This document shows positions 8,080 through 16,593 of a stretch of DNA of 64,000 bases, piece by piece. Source of the stretch: Phycisphaerae bacterium (GTDB lineage Bacteria; Planctomycetota; Phycisphaerae; UBA1845; Fen-1342); the NCBI GenBank assembly GCA_028279405.1, contig JANQNU010000049.1, forward strand, positions 1-64,000. Direction: 5' to 3'. How positions within the stretch are numbered: position 1 is the stretch's first letter; each line of letters opens with the position of its first letter. Made by a program: the position numbers and the translations under genes. The notes under the pieces are model-generated. The model worked only from the letters and a program-made list of their open reading frames with translations. It made no database searches and was not told the origin of the DNA.

Positions 8080-10781
8080 GCGACGCGACCATCACCGAAG
8101 TTGTTGGCAAGATCATCGCCACGCCGGACCACCATGCGGTGGTCAAGGGCTCCAAGGTCAAGTACCGCTTCATCGTCGACGAACGTCCGTTCGGCGGAAT
8201 GACGGTCGAGGACGAAGAGCTCGACGAGAGTCCGCCGCCCGCGGATTGGCAGACGAGCGGTTTCAACTGGGATCCCGGCCAGATCGGCAAGGATGCGTTC
8301 AAGAAGACCGGCCGCACGACCCAGGTGATCCCAATCGACATCGTTGCCGAGCACAACGGCTACCCGACCGGCAAGAAGCTGGCATCGATGCTGACGTGGT
8401 ACGTGATCTACGACAAGCACGTCAAGCAAAGCGGCCAATTACCCTACCAGCTCATCGGTCACGGCAAGAACGAGATCGAAATCGAGTGGAAGCACCACGG
8501 TCAGCATGTCGTGATGTGCTGTATCGGCTACCGCCGACCGACCGAAAAGAAGTCGAACACCGAGCTGGCCGCCGACCAGATTCTGTTTACGCAGCGTGTC
8601 AACAACGTCAAGGCGATCCAGCAGCGCCGGATGAAGGCCCAGCGGAAGCGCAAGATCCCCAACCCGTGGGACGAGCGACTGGTCGCCGAGAAGTACCTCG
8701 AGGCGCTCGAGAAGGCCGAAGAGCACGCGCCCGTTCCCGAGGACAAGCGCAAGGCCTACGAAAAGGAGAAGAAGCAGCGCGAGAAGTACCTGGACAACCT
8801 CGACATCCTCCTCCGCGGCTATCGCAAGGGCAGCGGGCAACCGATCCGCGCCAGCTACGTTGCCAAGAACTCGAGCGAGCAGGCCGACTTGCGCGTTTGC
8901 ATCTTCTCCAATTGGGGCGAGATCTTCATGGACCGCGATGCGGAGACTTGGGTCACCATCGTGGACTGGACGAATCCGCTGACTTCGAAGCTGCGCGGCC
9001 GTTACTTCGGCAAAGGTAAGGACTACCACGCGGCACTCAAGGCCGCTCTCGAAGAATGGAAGGACGACAACGAGTACTATCACCCGGGCCGCGTGGTGCT
9101 GGAGATTCCGGAGTTGTTCTCCTTCGATCGCAGCGGTCCTCAGAAGTTCCAGCGCCATACGTTCGACACGCCCGGCGCGAGCTTCTGGGACAAACTCAAG
9201 GAGTTTCTGGACTGGATCGCGATGGGGACCGGGCTGCTGGCCACGGCGATCATGCTGATCTCGCCGGTGCCGGGTAGCCGAGTGGTGGCCGGCCTGATGC
9301 TGGCAGCGATCTTCACCAGCTCGGGGTCGTCGATCATCGGTATCGGCCGGCGCAAACGTGACGGCTTCGCCGACGCGACCGACGATCTGCTGGACATGAT
9401 GACCCTGGTCGGCAACGTCTTCACTGCCGGCCGCATCGGCTGGGCCCGACGGGCCGCCATCGCCACAAAAGCCATCAGCAGTCGCCACCGCGAGTTCTTC
9501 CTGTTCGGCGAGACCGCCGTCGATGCGATCGAAGGCATGTTGATCGCCAGGCAGACGTACTCCCAGTTCGAAGAGATCCTGAGCGATCCGACACTGTCGC
9601 CCTCCGAACGCGTCGACAAGATGCTCGGCCTGCTATCGTCGGCCGGCGCCAAGGGGGCGATGCGCGCCGTGAGCATCAAGGCGCGCAGAGTCCAGGAGCG
9701 CGCCCGCAAGCGCATGGGGAAAAAACGCACGAAGCTCGACGAGGACGGTGACGACGACGGCAGCAGCAGTAACAACAACGGCAGCGCTGGGAGTACCGAT
9801 AGCGGCAGCGGCAAGAAAAAAGGCGGCAAGAAGAACGACGGCGACGATGACGACGGCAAACTCGAGATCGAGCCCGATATGCTCAAGCGGCTCAACGACC
9901 CGAATGAAGTCATCGACATCGACAAGAACCCGAAACGTAAGGGTCACACAAAGGACCGCGCGCATCGGACCCGGACAGTTGACGATCCCGAGCGCGCCCG
10001 GAAAAAGAAGGCCCGGCGCAAGAGCCGTCGTAATGCGAAACGGAACAAGCGTCGCAAACGAGGCAAGTTGGACTTTCCGGAGCCGCCGTCCCCGCAGAAG
10101 CGCGGCATGCGCAAACAGGACGACCTCGACTTCCAGGACGAGGTGCTCGAGAACAAGAAGATCATCCTTGTCCGCGATTCCAACGAGGACGCGATCAAAT
10201 GGATGAACGGCAAGGCGCGTCCCAAGCCGGTCGAGTTGAAGGCCAAAACGCTTAAACAGGGCGAGCACGCCGGACTGGCGGCCGCTGACCCCAACAGCCA
10301 GCCGACGCGCGACATGCTCGCGGCGATGAAGTCGCCCAAGACCGGCAAGCCGCCGATGGCCTACGACGAGTATGTCGAGATGCTCGACAACAAGGGCCTC
10401 AAAGTCGACCCGAGTCGCGACCACATCATCGTGGACAAGAAGACCGGCGAAGCGTTCTACAGCGATCTGGATCTGCACGGCGTTTACGATCCGAAGACCG
10501 GTCGCAGCGCCTACAATGAAGGCTTCCGCAACCGAATGAACGATCGCTTCGGCGGCAAGGAGCTCATTCAGCACGGCCCGCACGACGAATGGCCGGATCG
10601 TAACAAGAAGAAGGCCGGACCGAACCGCGGACCACAGCCGCCCGTGACGGCGTACATTCCCGTCAAGGGTAAGGTCAAGAAGGTATGGCTCGAGACCAAG
10701 CAGGACCTGAAGGACTTCTACGAGTCGTGGGGCCTGCCCTGGAAGGAACGATACCCGAACGACTGGGACTTCGACGACTAG
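8076..10781 (+). CDS. Large polymorphic toxin with a possible edema-factor/ExoY-like C-terminal domain
   Basis: 901 residues. The N-terminal 380 are an unrecognised mixed region with a charged helical stretch near 185-250. Residues about 380-420 are hydrophobic (LLATAIMLISPVPG onward), as in pre-toxin membrane segments. An Asp/Ser/Asn/Lys-rich linker follows, then a very basic stretch at 640-664. The last 200 residues show the landmarks of class II adenylyl cyclase toxins: two lysines seven apart (K717, K724, followed by HAGL, as in CyaA K58/K65 and EF K346/K353), an Asp-x-Asp after a beta strand (FYSDLDLHGVYD, D797 and D799) and a QHG histidine (H833). The spacing is shorter than in the known toxins and the Asn after the histidine is not matched. 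The toxin nature is likely; the cyclase activity is inference. Confidence 0.6.
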   Translation: MSDATITEVVGKIIATPDHHAVVKGSKVKYRFIVDERPFGGMTVEDEELDESPPPADWQTSGFNWDPGQIGKDAFKKTGRTTQVIPIDIVAEHNGYPTGKKLASMLTWYVIYDKHVKQSGQLPYQLIGHGKNEIEIEWKHHGQHVVMCCIGYRRPTEKKSNTELAADQILFTQRVNNVKAIQQRRMKAQRKRKIPNPWDERLVAEKYLEALEKAEEHAPVPEDKRKAYEKEKKQREKYLDNLDILLRGYRKGSGQPIRASYVAKNSSEQADLRVCIFSNWGEIFMDRDAETWVTIVDWTNPLTSKLRGRYFGKGKDYHAALKAALEEWKDDNEYYHPGRVVLEIPELFSFDRSGPQKFQRHTFDTPGASFWDKLKEFLDWIAMGTGLLATAIMLISPVPGSRVVAGLMLAAIFTSSGSSIIGIGRRKRDGFADATDDLLDMMTLVGNVFTAGRIGWARRAAIATKAISSRHREFFLFGETAVDAIEGMLIARQTYSQFEEILSDPTLSPSERVDKMLGLLSSAGAKGAMRAVSIKARRVQERARKRMGKKRTKLDEDGDDDGSSSNNNGSAGSTDSGSGKKKGGKKNDGDDDDGKLEIEPDMLKRLNDPNEVIDIDKNPKRKGHTKDRAHRTRTVDDPERARKKKARRKSRRNAKRNKRRKRGKLDFPEPPSPQKRGMRKQDDLDFQDEVLENKKIILVRDSNEDAIKWMNGKARPKPVELKAKTLKQGEHAGLAAADPNSQPTRDMLAAMKSPKTGKPPMAYDEYVEMLDNKGLKVDPSRDHIIVDKKTGEAFYSDLDLHGVYDPKTGRSAYNEGFRNRMNDRFGGKELIQHGPHDEWPDRNKKKAGPNRGPQPPVTAYIPVKGKVKKVWLETKQDLKDFYESWGLPWKERYPNDWDFDD

Positions 10782-10826
10782 CCGCAACCGCGTCGTACGT
10801 GTCGGAACAAAACTGGGAGCTGACCG

Positions 10827-11621
10827 ATGGCACTACCGCCGTTTGACAAGCAAGAACGCGACCAACTGCTGACGCAGTATCACGATGCCGCACGGCAATA
10901 CAGCACCTTGCGGGAGCAGGACGAGCGCGCGAAAGCCAAGCCGTTCTTCAACGAGATGCGGCAGCTCAAGGAACGCTACTTCGAGCGGCTGCCACGCATC
11001 GTCATGGCCGCCAGCCCGTTCAGCGGCCGCCCGCTGGTGCGAACATTCGATCCGTTCGGCTTCGACGGCCTCTGGTGGCATCGGCAGGCAAGCACCGAAG
11101 AGCCGCCGCCGGGTCCGCACTTCTGCGTGCTGCGCGGCGCCGTGCACCTGCACGACCAACCCTTCGACGCGAGCGGCAACGAGGTCAACCCGGGGCCCGA
11201 GGTGCCCTACGTGATTCCGCGACTGCTCGAGATGGATGGCATGGTCATGGTGATCGGCGAGGTCGAGATGGAACCCGGCTACACCGCGTATCCATGCGCG
11301 TATTTTGCCGAGCGCCGACCGACCGCCGACGAACTGACTGCCGACTGGGGCCGGTCGACCTACACCTACACGCTCGCCAACGGCGAAACCGGCTGGACCG
11401 TCCCGACTGACCCCTGGGACTTCGAGCTGCGTCCCTGGATCGAGCAGGGAAAAGTACGCTGGTGCGTTCCGGGCTCCGGCAACGAGCAACTCGCGACCGG
11501 CAGCGTCGACGAATGCCCCTACCTCGACCTGGCGGGCGTGCGTGAGGAACGGCTGATTCGCGGGCACGACCTCCAGAACGTCGGCGTCCCGGACGGCCAA
11601 CCCATCTTCCCGATCGACTGA
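10827..11621 (+). CDS. Candidate immunity protein of the toxin module
   Basis: 264 residues, ATG preceded by GGGAG, 45 bp after the toxin gene and in the same operon. It lacks a signal peptide or membrane segment. A charged N-terminal helix (about 5-55) is followed by a beta-rich acidic domain with aromatic motifs (TFDPFGFDGLWWHRQ, TGWTVPTDPWDFELRPW). I do not recognise a named family. Position directly after a toxin, cytosolic prediction and acidic character fit an immunity protein, but this is context only. An intrinsic terminator follows at once. Confidence 0.5.
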   Translation: MALPPFDKQERDQLLTQYHDAARQYSTLREQDERAKAKPFFNEMRQLKERYFERLPRIVMAASPFSGRPLVRTFDPFGFDGLWWHRQASTEEPPPGPHFCVLRGAVHLHDQPFDASGNEVNPGPEVPYVIPRLLEMDGMVMVIGEVEMEPGYTAYPCAYFAERRPTADELTADWGRSTYTYTLANGETGWTVPTDPWDFELRPWIEQGKVRWCVPGSGNEQLATGSVDECPYLDLAGVREERLIRGHDLQNVGVPDGQPIFPID

Positions 11622-11633
11622 AGAAGCGATCTC

Positions 11634-11652
11634 GCTTTTTTTGGCACGCCGT
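11634..11652 (+). terminator. Intrinsic terminator of the toxin operon
   Basis: AAGCG-ATCT-CGCTT stem-loop followed directly by five further T residues, 13 bp after the stop codon of the third gene. A textbook rho-independent terminator that closes the three-gene unit. Confidence 0.8.
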
Positions 11653-11719
11653 GCGGCGAGCGTCCGCACACCCGGTATGCTGTGCGTTCTGCGAGCAGTT
11701 CAATTCCGGAGGCAAGGCC

Positions 11720-12634
11720 ATGACCCCGTGGGATCGCTCCGTCTCGTTTGGCGCTGTCCTGCTCCTCACCCTGGGCATCGTGACGCACGCGACAGGCGAC
11801 GTGCAACTCTTCGACAATCGCGACGGCACGTTCGCTTGGAATCAGCAGTTCATCATTCGTGACCCGCTGGCGATCGACGCCGGCGTCGGGTTTCGCCAAT
11901 GGCAGGCGCTGCGCGTGACGCAGCCGGCCACTCAGGACGGGATTCCGGATCCGTTCAACTTCGATGACCAGTTCTACCTGCAATACGCGACGAATGTCAT
12001 CCCGATCCAGAATCCGCCCGCCTCGCTCTACACGGCGCGGGTGATCGCTGCAGCCGCAAACATGGACCTGCCCCTCGACCGGATCGTGAACGTCGAAGAC
12101 ATTGGCGCCGGCTTCGCCGTGCCAAAAGTGCTCGCGTCGGGGGACACTGTCGATGGCACGCTCGACTGGATCGCCCAGGGCCCGACGATGACACTGATCA
12201 TGAGCAGCGACGTCTCGAAGGAGCTGCCGTACGCAGTCTTCATTCCGGACGTCAGCTACCTGCCGCTTCGATTTATGCTCCCGGACAAACAGCCGCGTTT
12301 CGGCTGGGTCGAGTTGAGCGCAATCTATGTGGAAGTTCCGGGTGAAGAAGACCCGCTGCTCTTCCGCTTCACGGCTACGCGCTGGGCTTACGAAACCACT
12401 CCGAACACGCCGATTGTCATCACCCCGCCGTCCGAGGTCCTTGGCGACCTCAACTGTGACGATCAGGTTACGGTTACCGACATCAACGGCTTCGTCCTGG
12501 CATTGACCGACCCGGACGCGTTCGCGAATGAGATCACCGACTGCACCCGCCGACTGGCGGACATGAACCAGGACGGCGCCGTCTCCGTCAGTGATATCAA
12601 CGGCTTCGTGACGGCACTGGTGAGCGGCCGGTAG
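11720..12634 (+). CDS. Secreted protein with C-terminal dockerin-like repeats
   Basis: 304 residues. The start is the ATG preceded by GGAGG at 7 nt; it gives a clean signal peptide (VSFGAVLLLTLGIVTHATG). The central 200 residues are an unrecognised beta-rich domain. The C terminus carries two dockerin-like calcium loops: GDLNCDDQVTVTDINGFVLAL and, about 45 residues later, DMNQDGAVSVSDINGFVTAL. In cellulosomes such modules bind cohesins; in planctomycetes the same module is common on unrelated secreted proteins, and no cohesin is visible here. Two other genes in the window carry the module (59.3 and 63.3 kb). Confidence 0.8.
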   Translation: MTPWDRSVSFGAVLLLTLGIVTHATGDVQLFDNRDGTFAWNQQFIIRDPLAIDAGVGFRQWQALRVTQPATQDGIPDPFNFDDQFYLQYATNVIPIQNPPASLYTARVIAAAANMDLPLDRIVNVEDIGAGFAVPKVLASGDTVDGTLDWIAQGPTMTLIMSSDVSKELPYAVFIPDVSYLPLRFMLPDKQPRFGWVELSAIYVEVPGEEDPLLFRFTATRWAYETTPNTPIVITPPSEVLGDLNCDDQVTVTDINGFVLALTDPDAFANEITDCTRRLADMNQDGAVSVSDINGFVTALVSGR

Positions 12635-12671
12635 TTGTGTGGACCCGTGCGTAGGTCCAAGGAGTGCCAAC

Positions 12672-12696
12672 GCGAGCCTGGAGCGCAAGCGAAGGG
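12672..12696 (+). repeat. Dispersed GC-rich repeat, copy 1
   Basis: A 25-bp sequence of the form GCGAGCCnnGAGCGCAAGCGAnGG. Related copies occur at about 18.60 (inverted), 46.92 (inverted), 47.13 and 63.26 kb (inverted), all between genes. Confidence 0.6.
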
Positions 12697-12728
12697 TCAG
12701 TGGCAGGCGAAACGCACCGGGTACAAGG

Positions 12729-12802
12729 TGCCCAGGGTTCTACCCTGGGGGACAACTCCCTCGGTCGGCGAAACGCGTCCTCCACCCTTAAAAGGGTGGG
12801 CG
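12729..12802. terminator. Two hairpins between convergent genes
   Basis: CCCAGGGT-TCT-ACCCTGGG (about 12730-12748) and CCACCCTTAAAAGGGTGG (about 12782-12799) lie between the ends of the dockerin gene and alanine racemase. The second resembles the hairpin at 2.39 kb. They probably act as a bidirectional terminator. Confidence 0.5.
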
Positions 12803-12814
12803 CCTCGCACAGCC

Positions 12815-13774
12815 CTACTGCCGAGAAACTGCCGACTCCTTGCGCGCTAAACGTGTGGGCTGCTCGACCGCTCGGTATTCTCGTTGGCCGATCGACGTAT
12901 AGGCGCAGAGGACTTCGTGTGGCCGCACGTGCAGTTCGGACGCCAGTTCCTGCGCCGCCAGCGCCGGTCCCAGCAACAGCACTTCGTCGTCGACGCGATC
13001 GTCCGGATGCGCGCTGACGATCGTCGTGTTCATGCCGACCTCGAGCATCCGTTGGCGCCGGCCGTTGATGACAACGGGGGCCGGTCGCACGCCGTGACTG
13101 TAGCCCGCCAGGAACACACCGATCCGGCCGGCCTCGACGCCCGTGTAGCCCACCCCGCCAAGCGTCTCGCGGACATGCGTCAGCCGCGTCGCGACGCGAA
13201 CCGCGCCGTCGTACAACGCGAAACCCGGCCGAACGGCATCGAGCCACGCCTCCGGCGCGTCGAGCAGCGCACTCGCAGCGGCGTGGAGAGGGACCCCGAA
13301 CGGTCGGCATGACTGCTCGAGTTGTCGGGCCGCCGCGGGCGAATTGGCGTGCGTAAAAATGTCCCGGACGTTGCCATGAGCGACGATGGCGCGCACGCGG
13401 TCAAGATCGCACCCGAAACGCTGCATCCCGGTGTCGAGGTTGACGGTGACCGGGATCCGGGCACAGGCGCGCGCGTCCGATTCGTTCTCAACGGTCGGCC
13501 GCACGTCGAGCGCCGCGCACAACTGCGGATCGGCCCCCTGCATGGGACCGATCAGAAGGCCCGGTCGGCGAACGACCGCCGCCTCATCGACGCTGAAGTA
13601 TGCAAACTCCGTCGCGACCTCGTGCAGCGCTTCGGCAACCGGCTCGGCGCCGAGACCGTATGCATCCGACTTGATGACGGCAATCAAGGGAACCTGGGTG
13701 CGCGTGCGGATCGCGTCCGCATTCGCACGGACTCGCTCCAGATCGATCGTGACGGTAACGTGAGATGATCGCAT
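12815..13774 (-). CDS. alr: Alanine racemase
   Basis: 319 residues, start at the ATG at 13774 behind a GGAG site. PLP-dependent racemase that makes D-alanine for peptidoglycan. The PLP lysine is K35 in VIKSDAYGLG. The second catalytic base, a Tyr, fits VGYTGVEAGRIGV in the C-terminal barrel-to-sandwich region, with GYSHG after it. NLDTGMQRFG replaces the more usual KxDTGM, and GMN replaces the usual CMD near the C terminus. It is about 50 residues shorter than typical Alr, with deletions in the TIM barrel. Function as alanine racemase is likely; another amino-acid substrate cannot be ruled out. It is divergently arranged to queA, 63 bp apart. Confidence 0.85.
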   Translation of the reverse strand: MRSSHVTVTIDLERVRANADAIRTRTQVPLIAVIKSDAYGLGAEPVAEALHEVATEFAYFSVDEAAVVRRPGLLIGPMQGADPQLCAALDVRPTVENESDARACARIPVTVNLDTGMQRFGCDLDRVRAIVAHGNVRDIFTHANSPAAARQLEQSCRPFGVPLHAAASALLDAPEAWLDAVRPGFALYDGAVRVATRLTHVRETLGGVGYTGVEAGRIGVFLAGYSHGVRPAPVVINGRRQRMLEVGMNTTIVSAHPDDRVDDEVLLLGPALAAQELASELHVRPHEVLCAYTSIGQREYRAVEQPTRLARKESAVSRQ

Positions 13775-13837
13775 GGCTCCGACCTCGTGAGGGACCTCCT
13801 TGTCCGCTGTCCAGTATACCATTGAAGAGGAGTGACG

Positions 13838-14935
13838 ATGCACCGAAGCGCGCTGCACTATGATTTGCCCCCCGAATTGATCGCCGACCGCCCCGTCGAG
13901 CCGCGTGATGCAGCCCGACTGCTGGTCATCGATCGGGAAACGGGCGCGCTCGCACACCGTGCGTTTCGGTCGTTGGGTGACTACATCGGGCCGGACGATT
14001 TGCTCGTGCTGAACAATACGCGCGTCATCCCATCGCGGTTCTATTGCCGACGGGAGACGGGTGCCCGGCTCGAAGCGCTCTTCGTGCGGGCCGAAACCGT
14101 TGGTTGGCGGATTCTGTTGCGTGGCGGCGCGCGGCTGCAACCGGGCGAGACGCTCGTCTGCGAGGCGGCCGAGGGCTCTGTCAGCACAGTCGCCGATGAT
14201 GGAGCGGAGCCGACGCGCCTGAAGCTGATCGAGCGACTGGAACGCGGAGAGTGGCTCGCAACGCCGAATCCGACAACGAATCCGCTGACCTTGCTGGAAG
14301 CGATCGGCGCGCCGCCGTTGCCGCCGTACATCGTGAAGCGCCGTAAAGACTGCGCGGCACCCGTCCTCGAACCCGCCGATCACGAACGCTATCAGACCGT
14401 CTACGCGCGGTACGCCGGGGCAATCGCCGCACCAACGGCGGGGCTACATTTCACCCGCGAACTGCTCGGCACGTTGGCAGCAAGCGGAGTCGGCGTGACG
14501 GAAATCACGCTGCACGTCGGCGTCGGCACGTTCACGCCCATCGAGACCGAATCGGTCGAAGAACATCGTATGCACCGCGAGTGGTTCGAGGTGTCCGACG
14601 AGAGCGCCGCAGCGCTCGCGCGGGCGCGGCGGAACGGTCGACGGATCGTCGCCGTCGGTACCACGGTCTGTCGCGTGCTCGAGACGCTCGCCCGCGATCC
14701 GGACTGGATGGCGGCACCGACCAGTTGCCGGCGCTGGACCGAGTTGTTCCTCTACCCGCCGACGAAGCCGCTACTTGTGGATCGGCTGATTACGAACTTC
14801 CATTTGCCCGAGAGCACGTTGCTCGCGCTGGTGATGGCCTTTGCATCGCCCGACCTGATTCGCAGCGCCTACGCCGCCGCGATCGCGGAACGTTACCGAT
14901 TCTTCAGCTACGGCGATGCGATGCTGATCCTTTGA
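13838..14935 (+). CDS. queA: tRNA preQ1(34) S-adenosylmethionine ribosyltransferase-isomerase
   Basis: 365 residues. QueA transfers and rearranges the ribosyl group of S-adenosylmethionine onto preQ1 in tRNA, making epoxyqueuosine. Family hallmarks run the full length: FDLPPELIADRP-like start (YDLPPELIADRPVEPRDAAR), DLLVLNNTRVIPSRF, PTAGLHFTRELL, VTEITLHVGVGTFTPI, and the C-terminal ITNFHLPESTLLALVMAF. The ATG at 13838 lies six bases after GAGGAG; a GTG two codons upstream touches the binding site and is less likely. Other queuosine genes are not in the window. Confidence 0.95.
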   Translation: MHRSALHYDLPPELIADRPVEPRDAARLLVIDRETGALAHRAFRSLGDYIGPDDLLVLNNTRVIPSRFYCRRETGARLEALFVRAETVGWRILLRGGARLQPGETLVCEAAEGSVSTVADDGAEPTRLKLIERLERGEWLATPNPTTNPLTLLEAIGAPPLPPYIVKRRKDCAAPVLEPADHERYQTVYARYAGAIAAPTAGLHFTRELLGTLAASGVGVTEITLHVGVGTFTPIETESVEEHRMHREWFEVSDESAAALARARRNGRRIVAVGTTVCRVLETLARDPDWMAAPTSCRRWTELFLYPPTKPLLVDRLITNFHLPESTLLALVMAFASPDLIRSAYAAAIAERYRFFSYGDAMLIL

Positions 14936-15033
14936 CGAACCGTGTGCGAATCGAGCGCGAGGCGTTGCACCGGACGGGGCGCTCGATTCCAATGGACAGC
15001 ACGCCGTTGGATTCGCAAGAAGGACCTGAACCG

Positions 15034-15597
15034 ATGCTCGGACGAGACGCGTTCGCCCATATCCCCGCGGGAGTCGATCTCCCATCCGTGGTCAACACGA
15101 TCATCGAGATTCCCAAAGGGAAACGGAACAAGTACGAGGTCGACAAGGAAACCGGTCTGATCAAGCTCGACCGCTACCTCTACTCATCCAGCCACTACCC
15201 CGGGGATTACGGCTTCATCCCGCAAACGCTTGCCGAAGACGGGGACCCGCTGGATGTGCTGGTGATGGTCAACGAACCGACATTCAGCGGCTGCCTGATC
15301 GAAACACGCGTGATCGGCATGTTCCGCATGCGCGATCGCGAAGCCAACGACTTCAAGGTGCTCGGCGTGCCGGCAAACGACCCGCTCTTCCTGACCATGA
15401 AGGGCCTGCAGGACGTACCGCCGCACTATTTGCGCGAGGTGGAACATTTCTTTGCCACATACAAGCATCTCGAAGGCGTGAATATCGAGACGCTGGGGTG
15501 GGTCGACGCCAGCACGGCGACTCACGAAGTCGACGAATCCGTTGACCGCTTCGCACGCGGGATCGCCGACCGCTCGAAACGCGGCCGATCACGCTAG
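15034..15597 (+). CDS. ppa: Inorganic pyrophosphatase (class A/family I)
   Basis: 187 residues. It hydrolyses pyrophosphate to phosphate in the cytosol with magnesium. Signature DGDPLDVLVM, N-terminal IEIPKGKRNKYEVDKETG, GDYGFIPQTLAEDGD and HYLREVEHFFATYKHLEG are all present. The ATG at 15034 is preceded by AAGGA; an ATG 42 bp upstream has no binding site and would add unconserved residues. It converges with the zinc-binding lipoprotein gene, only 19 bp apart, so little room remains for separate terminators. Confidence 0.94.
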   Translation: MLGRDAFAHIPAGVDLPSVVNTIIEIPKGKRNKYEVDKETGLIKLDRYLYSSSHYPGDYGFIPQTLAEDGDPLDVLVMVNEPTFSGCLIETRVIGMFRMRDREANDFKVLGVPANDPLFLTMKGLQDVPPHYLREVEHFFATYKHLEGVNIETLGWVDASTATHEVDESVDRFARGIADRSKRGRSR

Positions 15598-15616
15598 CGG
15601 CAACCGGCTCCGAACA

Positions 15617-16549
15617 TCAGCGGTCACCCACCGAGCCGGCACAAATGCGCGCCGTCATCAACTCGAGGTTACTGAGGTAGTCCGCACAGAGCGGATCGAT
15701 CGGGACAACCTCACCATCGATCTCGCGCGCGATCGCCTCCGCACACTTCGGCGAAAACTGCGGCTGAACGAAAATCACCCGGACCCCCGCCGTACGCGCC
15801 TGCTCGACCAGCCGAACCACGTCCCGCGCCGTCGGCTCCTTGCCTTCCACCTCGACTGCCACCTGTTTCATCCCGTATGCGTCGGCAAAATAGCCGTACG
15901 CAGGATGGAAAACGAACAGCGGACGTCCCTCGAGCGGCTTCAGCGCCTTTGCAATTCGGCCATCAACCGCATCCAGGGCTGCCGCGAACGCCATGCAGTT
16001 GCGACGATACACCTCGGCGTGCTCCGGATCGGCGCGCTCCAACGCCATGCAGATCGTCTCCGCCTGGATCTTCACCAGCCGGGGGTTCATCCAAAAATGC
16101 GGATCCTTCGCGCCATCCGGCTCGTGCACGTGCCCGTCGTCGTGGTCGTGAGCACACGGCCCCGCAGCACGGCGCAGCGGTATCCCCTCACGCGTATCGA
16201 CAACGGTCGTCCCGCCCTCGGTCAGCCGCGCAGCCAGCCGCTGCTCGAACGGCAGCCCGATCGTGAAGAACAAGGCCGTCTCGCTCAAATCCGCGATCTG
16301 CTTCGGCGTCGGCTCAAACGCATGCGGCGACTGCCCCGGCGACAAGACCAGCGTGACGTCAACATGATCCCCGCCAACCTGCTTGATGAAAAACGCCTGC
16401 GGCGGAATGCTGGCCGCTACCTTAATCGGCGCATGACCCGCGGCGCCGGTCGCGGTCTCAGACCGCTCCGACGGGCGCTCGCAGCCCGCAAAGGCCATGC
16501 CGAGCAGCACCGGAATCAGGTAACGCGTCAGTCCAAACATGCGGCTCAT
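15617..16549 (-). CDS. Zinc/manganese-type ABC transporter substrate-binding lipoprotein (ZnuA-like)
   Basis: 310 residues with a lipoprotein signal (YLIPVLLGMAFAGC). The cluster A-I binding-protein fold is clear: VAASIPPQAFFIKQVGGDHV, GQSPHAFEPTPKQIADL, DPHFWMNPRLV and FVFHPAYGYFADAYGM supply metal-binding histidines. A His/Asp-rich loop (CAHDHDDGHVHEP) is typical of zinc-specific members. No permease or ATPase partner lies nearby, so it is an orphan component or works with a remote ZnuBC. Its own promoter region holds a TGATA/TATCA element. Confidence 0.9.
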   Translation of the reverse strand: MSRMFGLTRYLIPVLLGMAFAGCERPSERSETATGAAGHAPIKVAASIPPQAFFIKQVGGDHVDVTLVLSPGQSPHAFEPTPKQIADLSETALFFTIGLPFEQRLAARLTEGGTTVVDTREGIPLRRAAGPCAHDHDDGHVHEPDGAKDPHFWMNPRLVKIQAETICMALERADPEHAEVYRRNCMAFAAALDAVDGRIAKALKPLEGRPLFVFHPAYGYFADAYGMKQVAVEVEGKEPTARDVVRLVEQARTAGVRVIFVQPQFSPKCAEAIAREIDGEVVPIDPLCADYLSNLELMTARICAGSVGDR

Positions 16550-16577
16550 CCCCAAACGATCCTCAAAGCTCGCTTAG

Positions 16578-16593
16578 TGATAATAGTATATCA
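16578..16593. promoter_or_regulatory. Possible Fur/Zur-type operator upstream of the zinc-binding lipoprotein
   Basis: TGATAATAGTATATCA has matching TGATA and TATCA ends and a strong AT bias, 29 bp upstream of the gene start. It resembles the Fur-family TGATAATnATTATCA box, with one extra base in the right half. Zinc-dependent repression would make sense for the gene, but the match is imperfect. Confidence 0.4.

Noticed and set aside
13775-14383. N-terminal extension of alanine racemase across queA.
   Set aside because: It would run antisense through the start of queA; the ATG at 13774 with GGAG matches the start of the racemase domain.
14581-15033. Extension of pyrophosphatase into queA.
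   Set aside because: It would overlap the end of queA in another frame; the conserved domain begins near the ATG at 15034.
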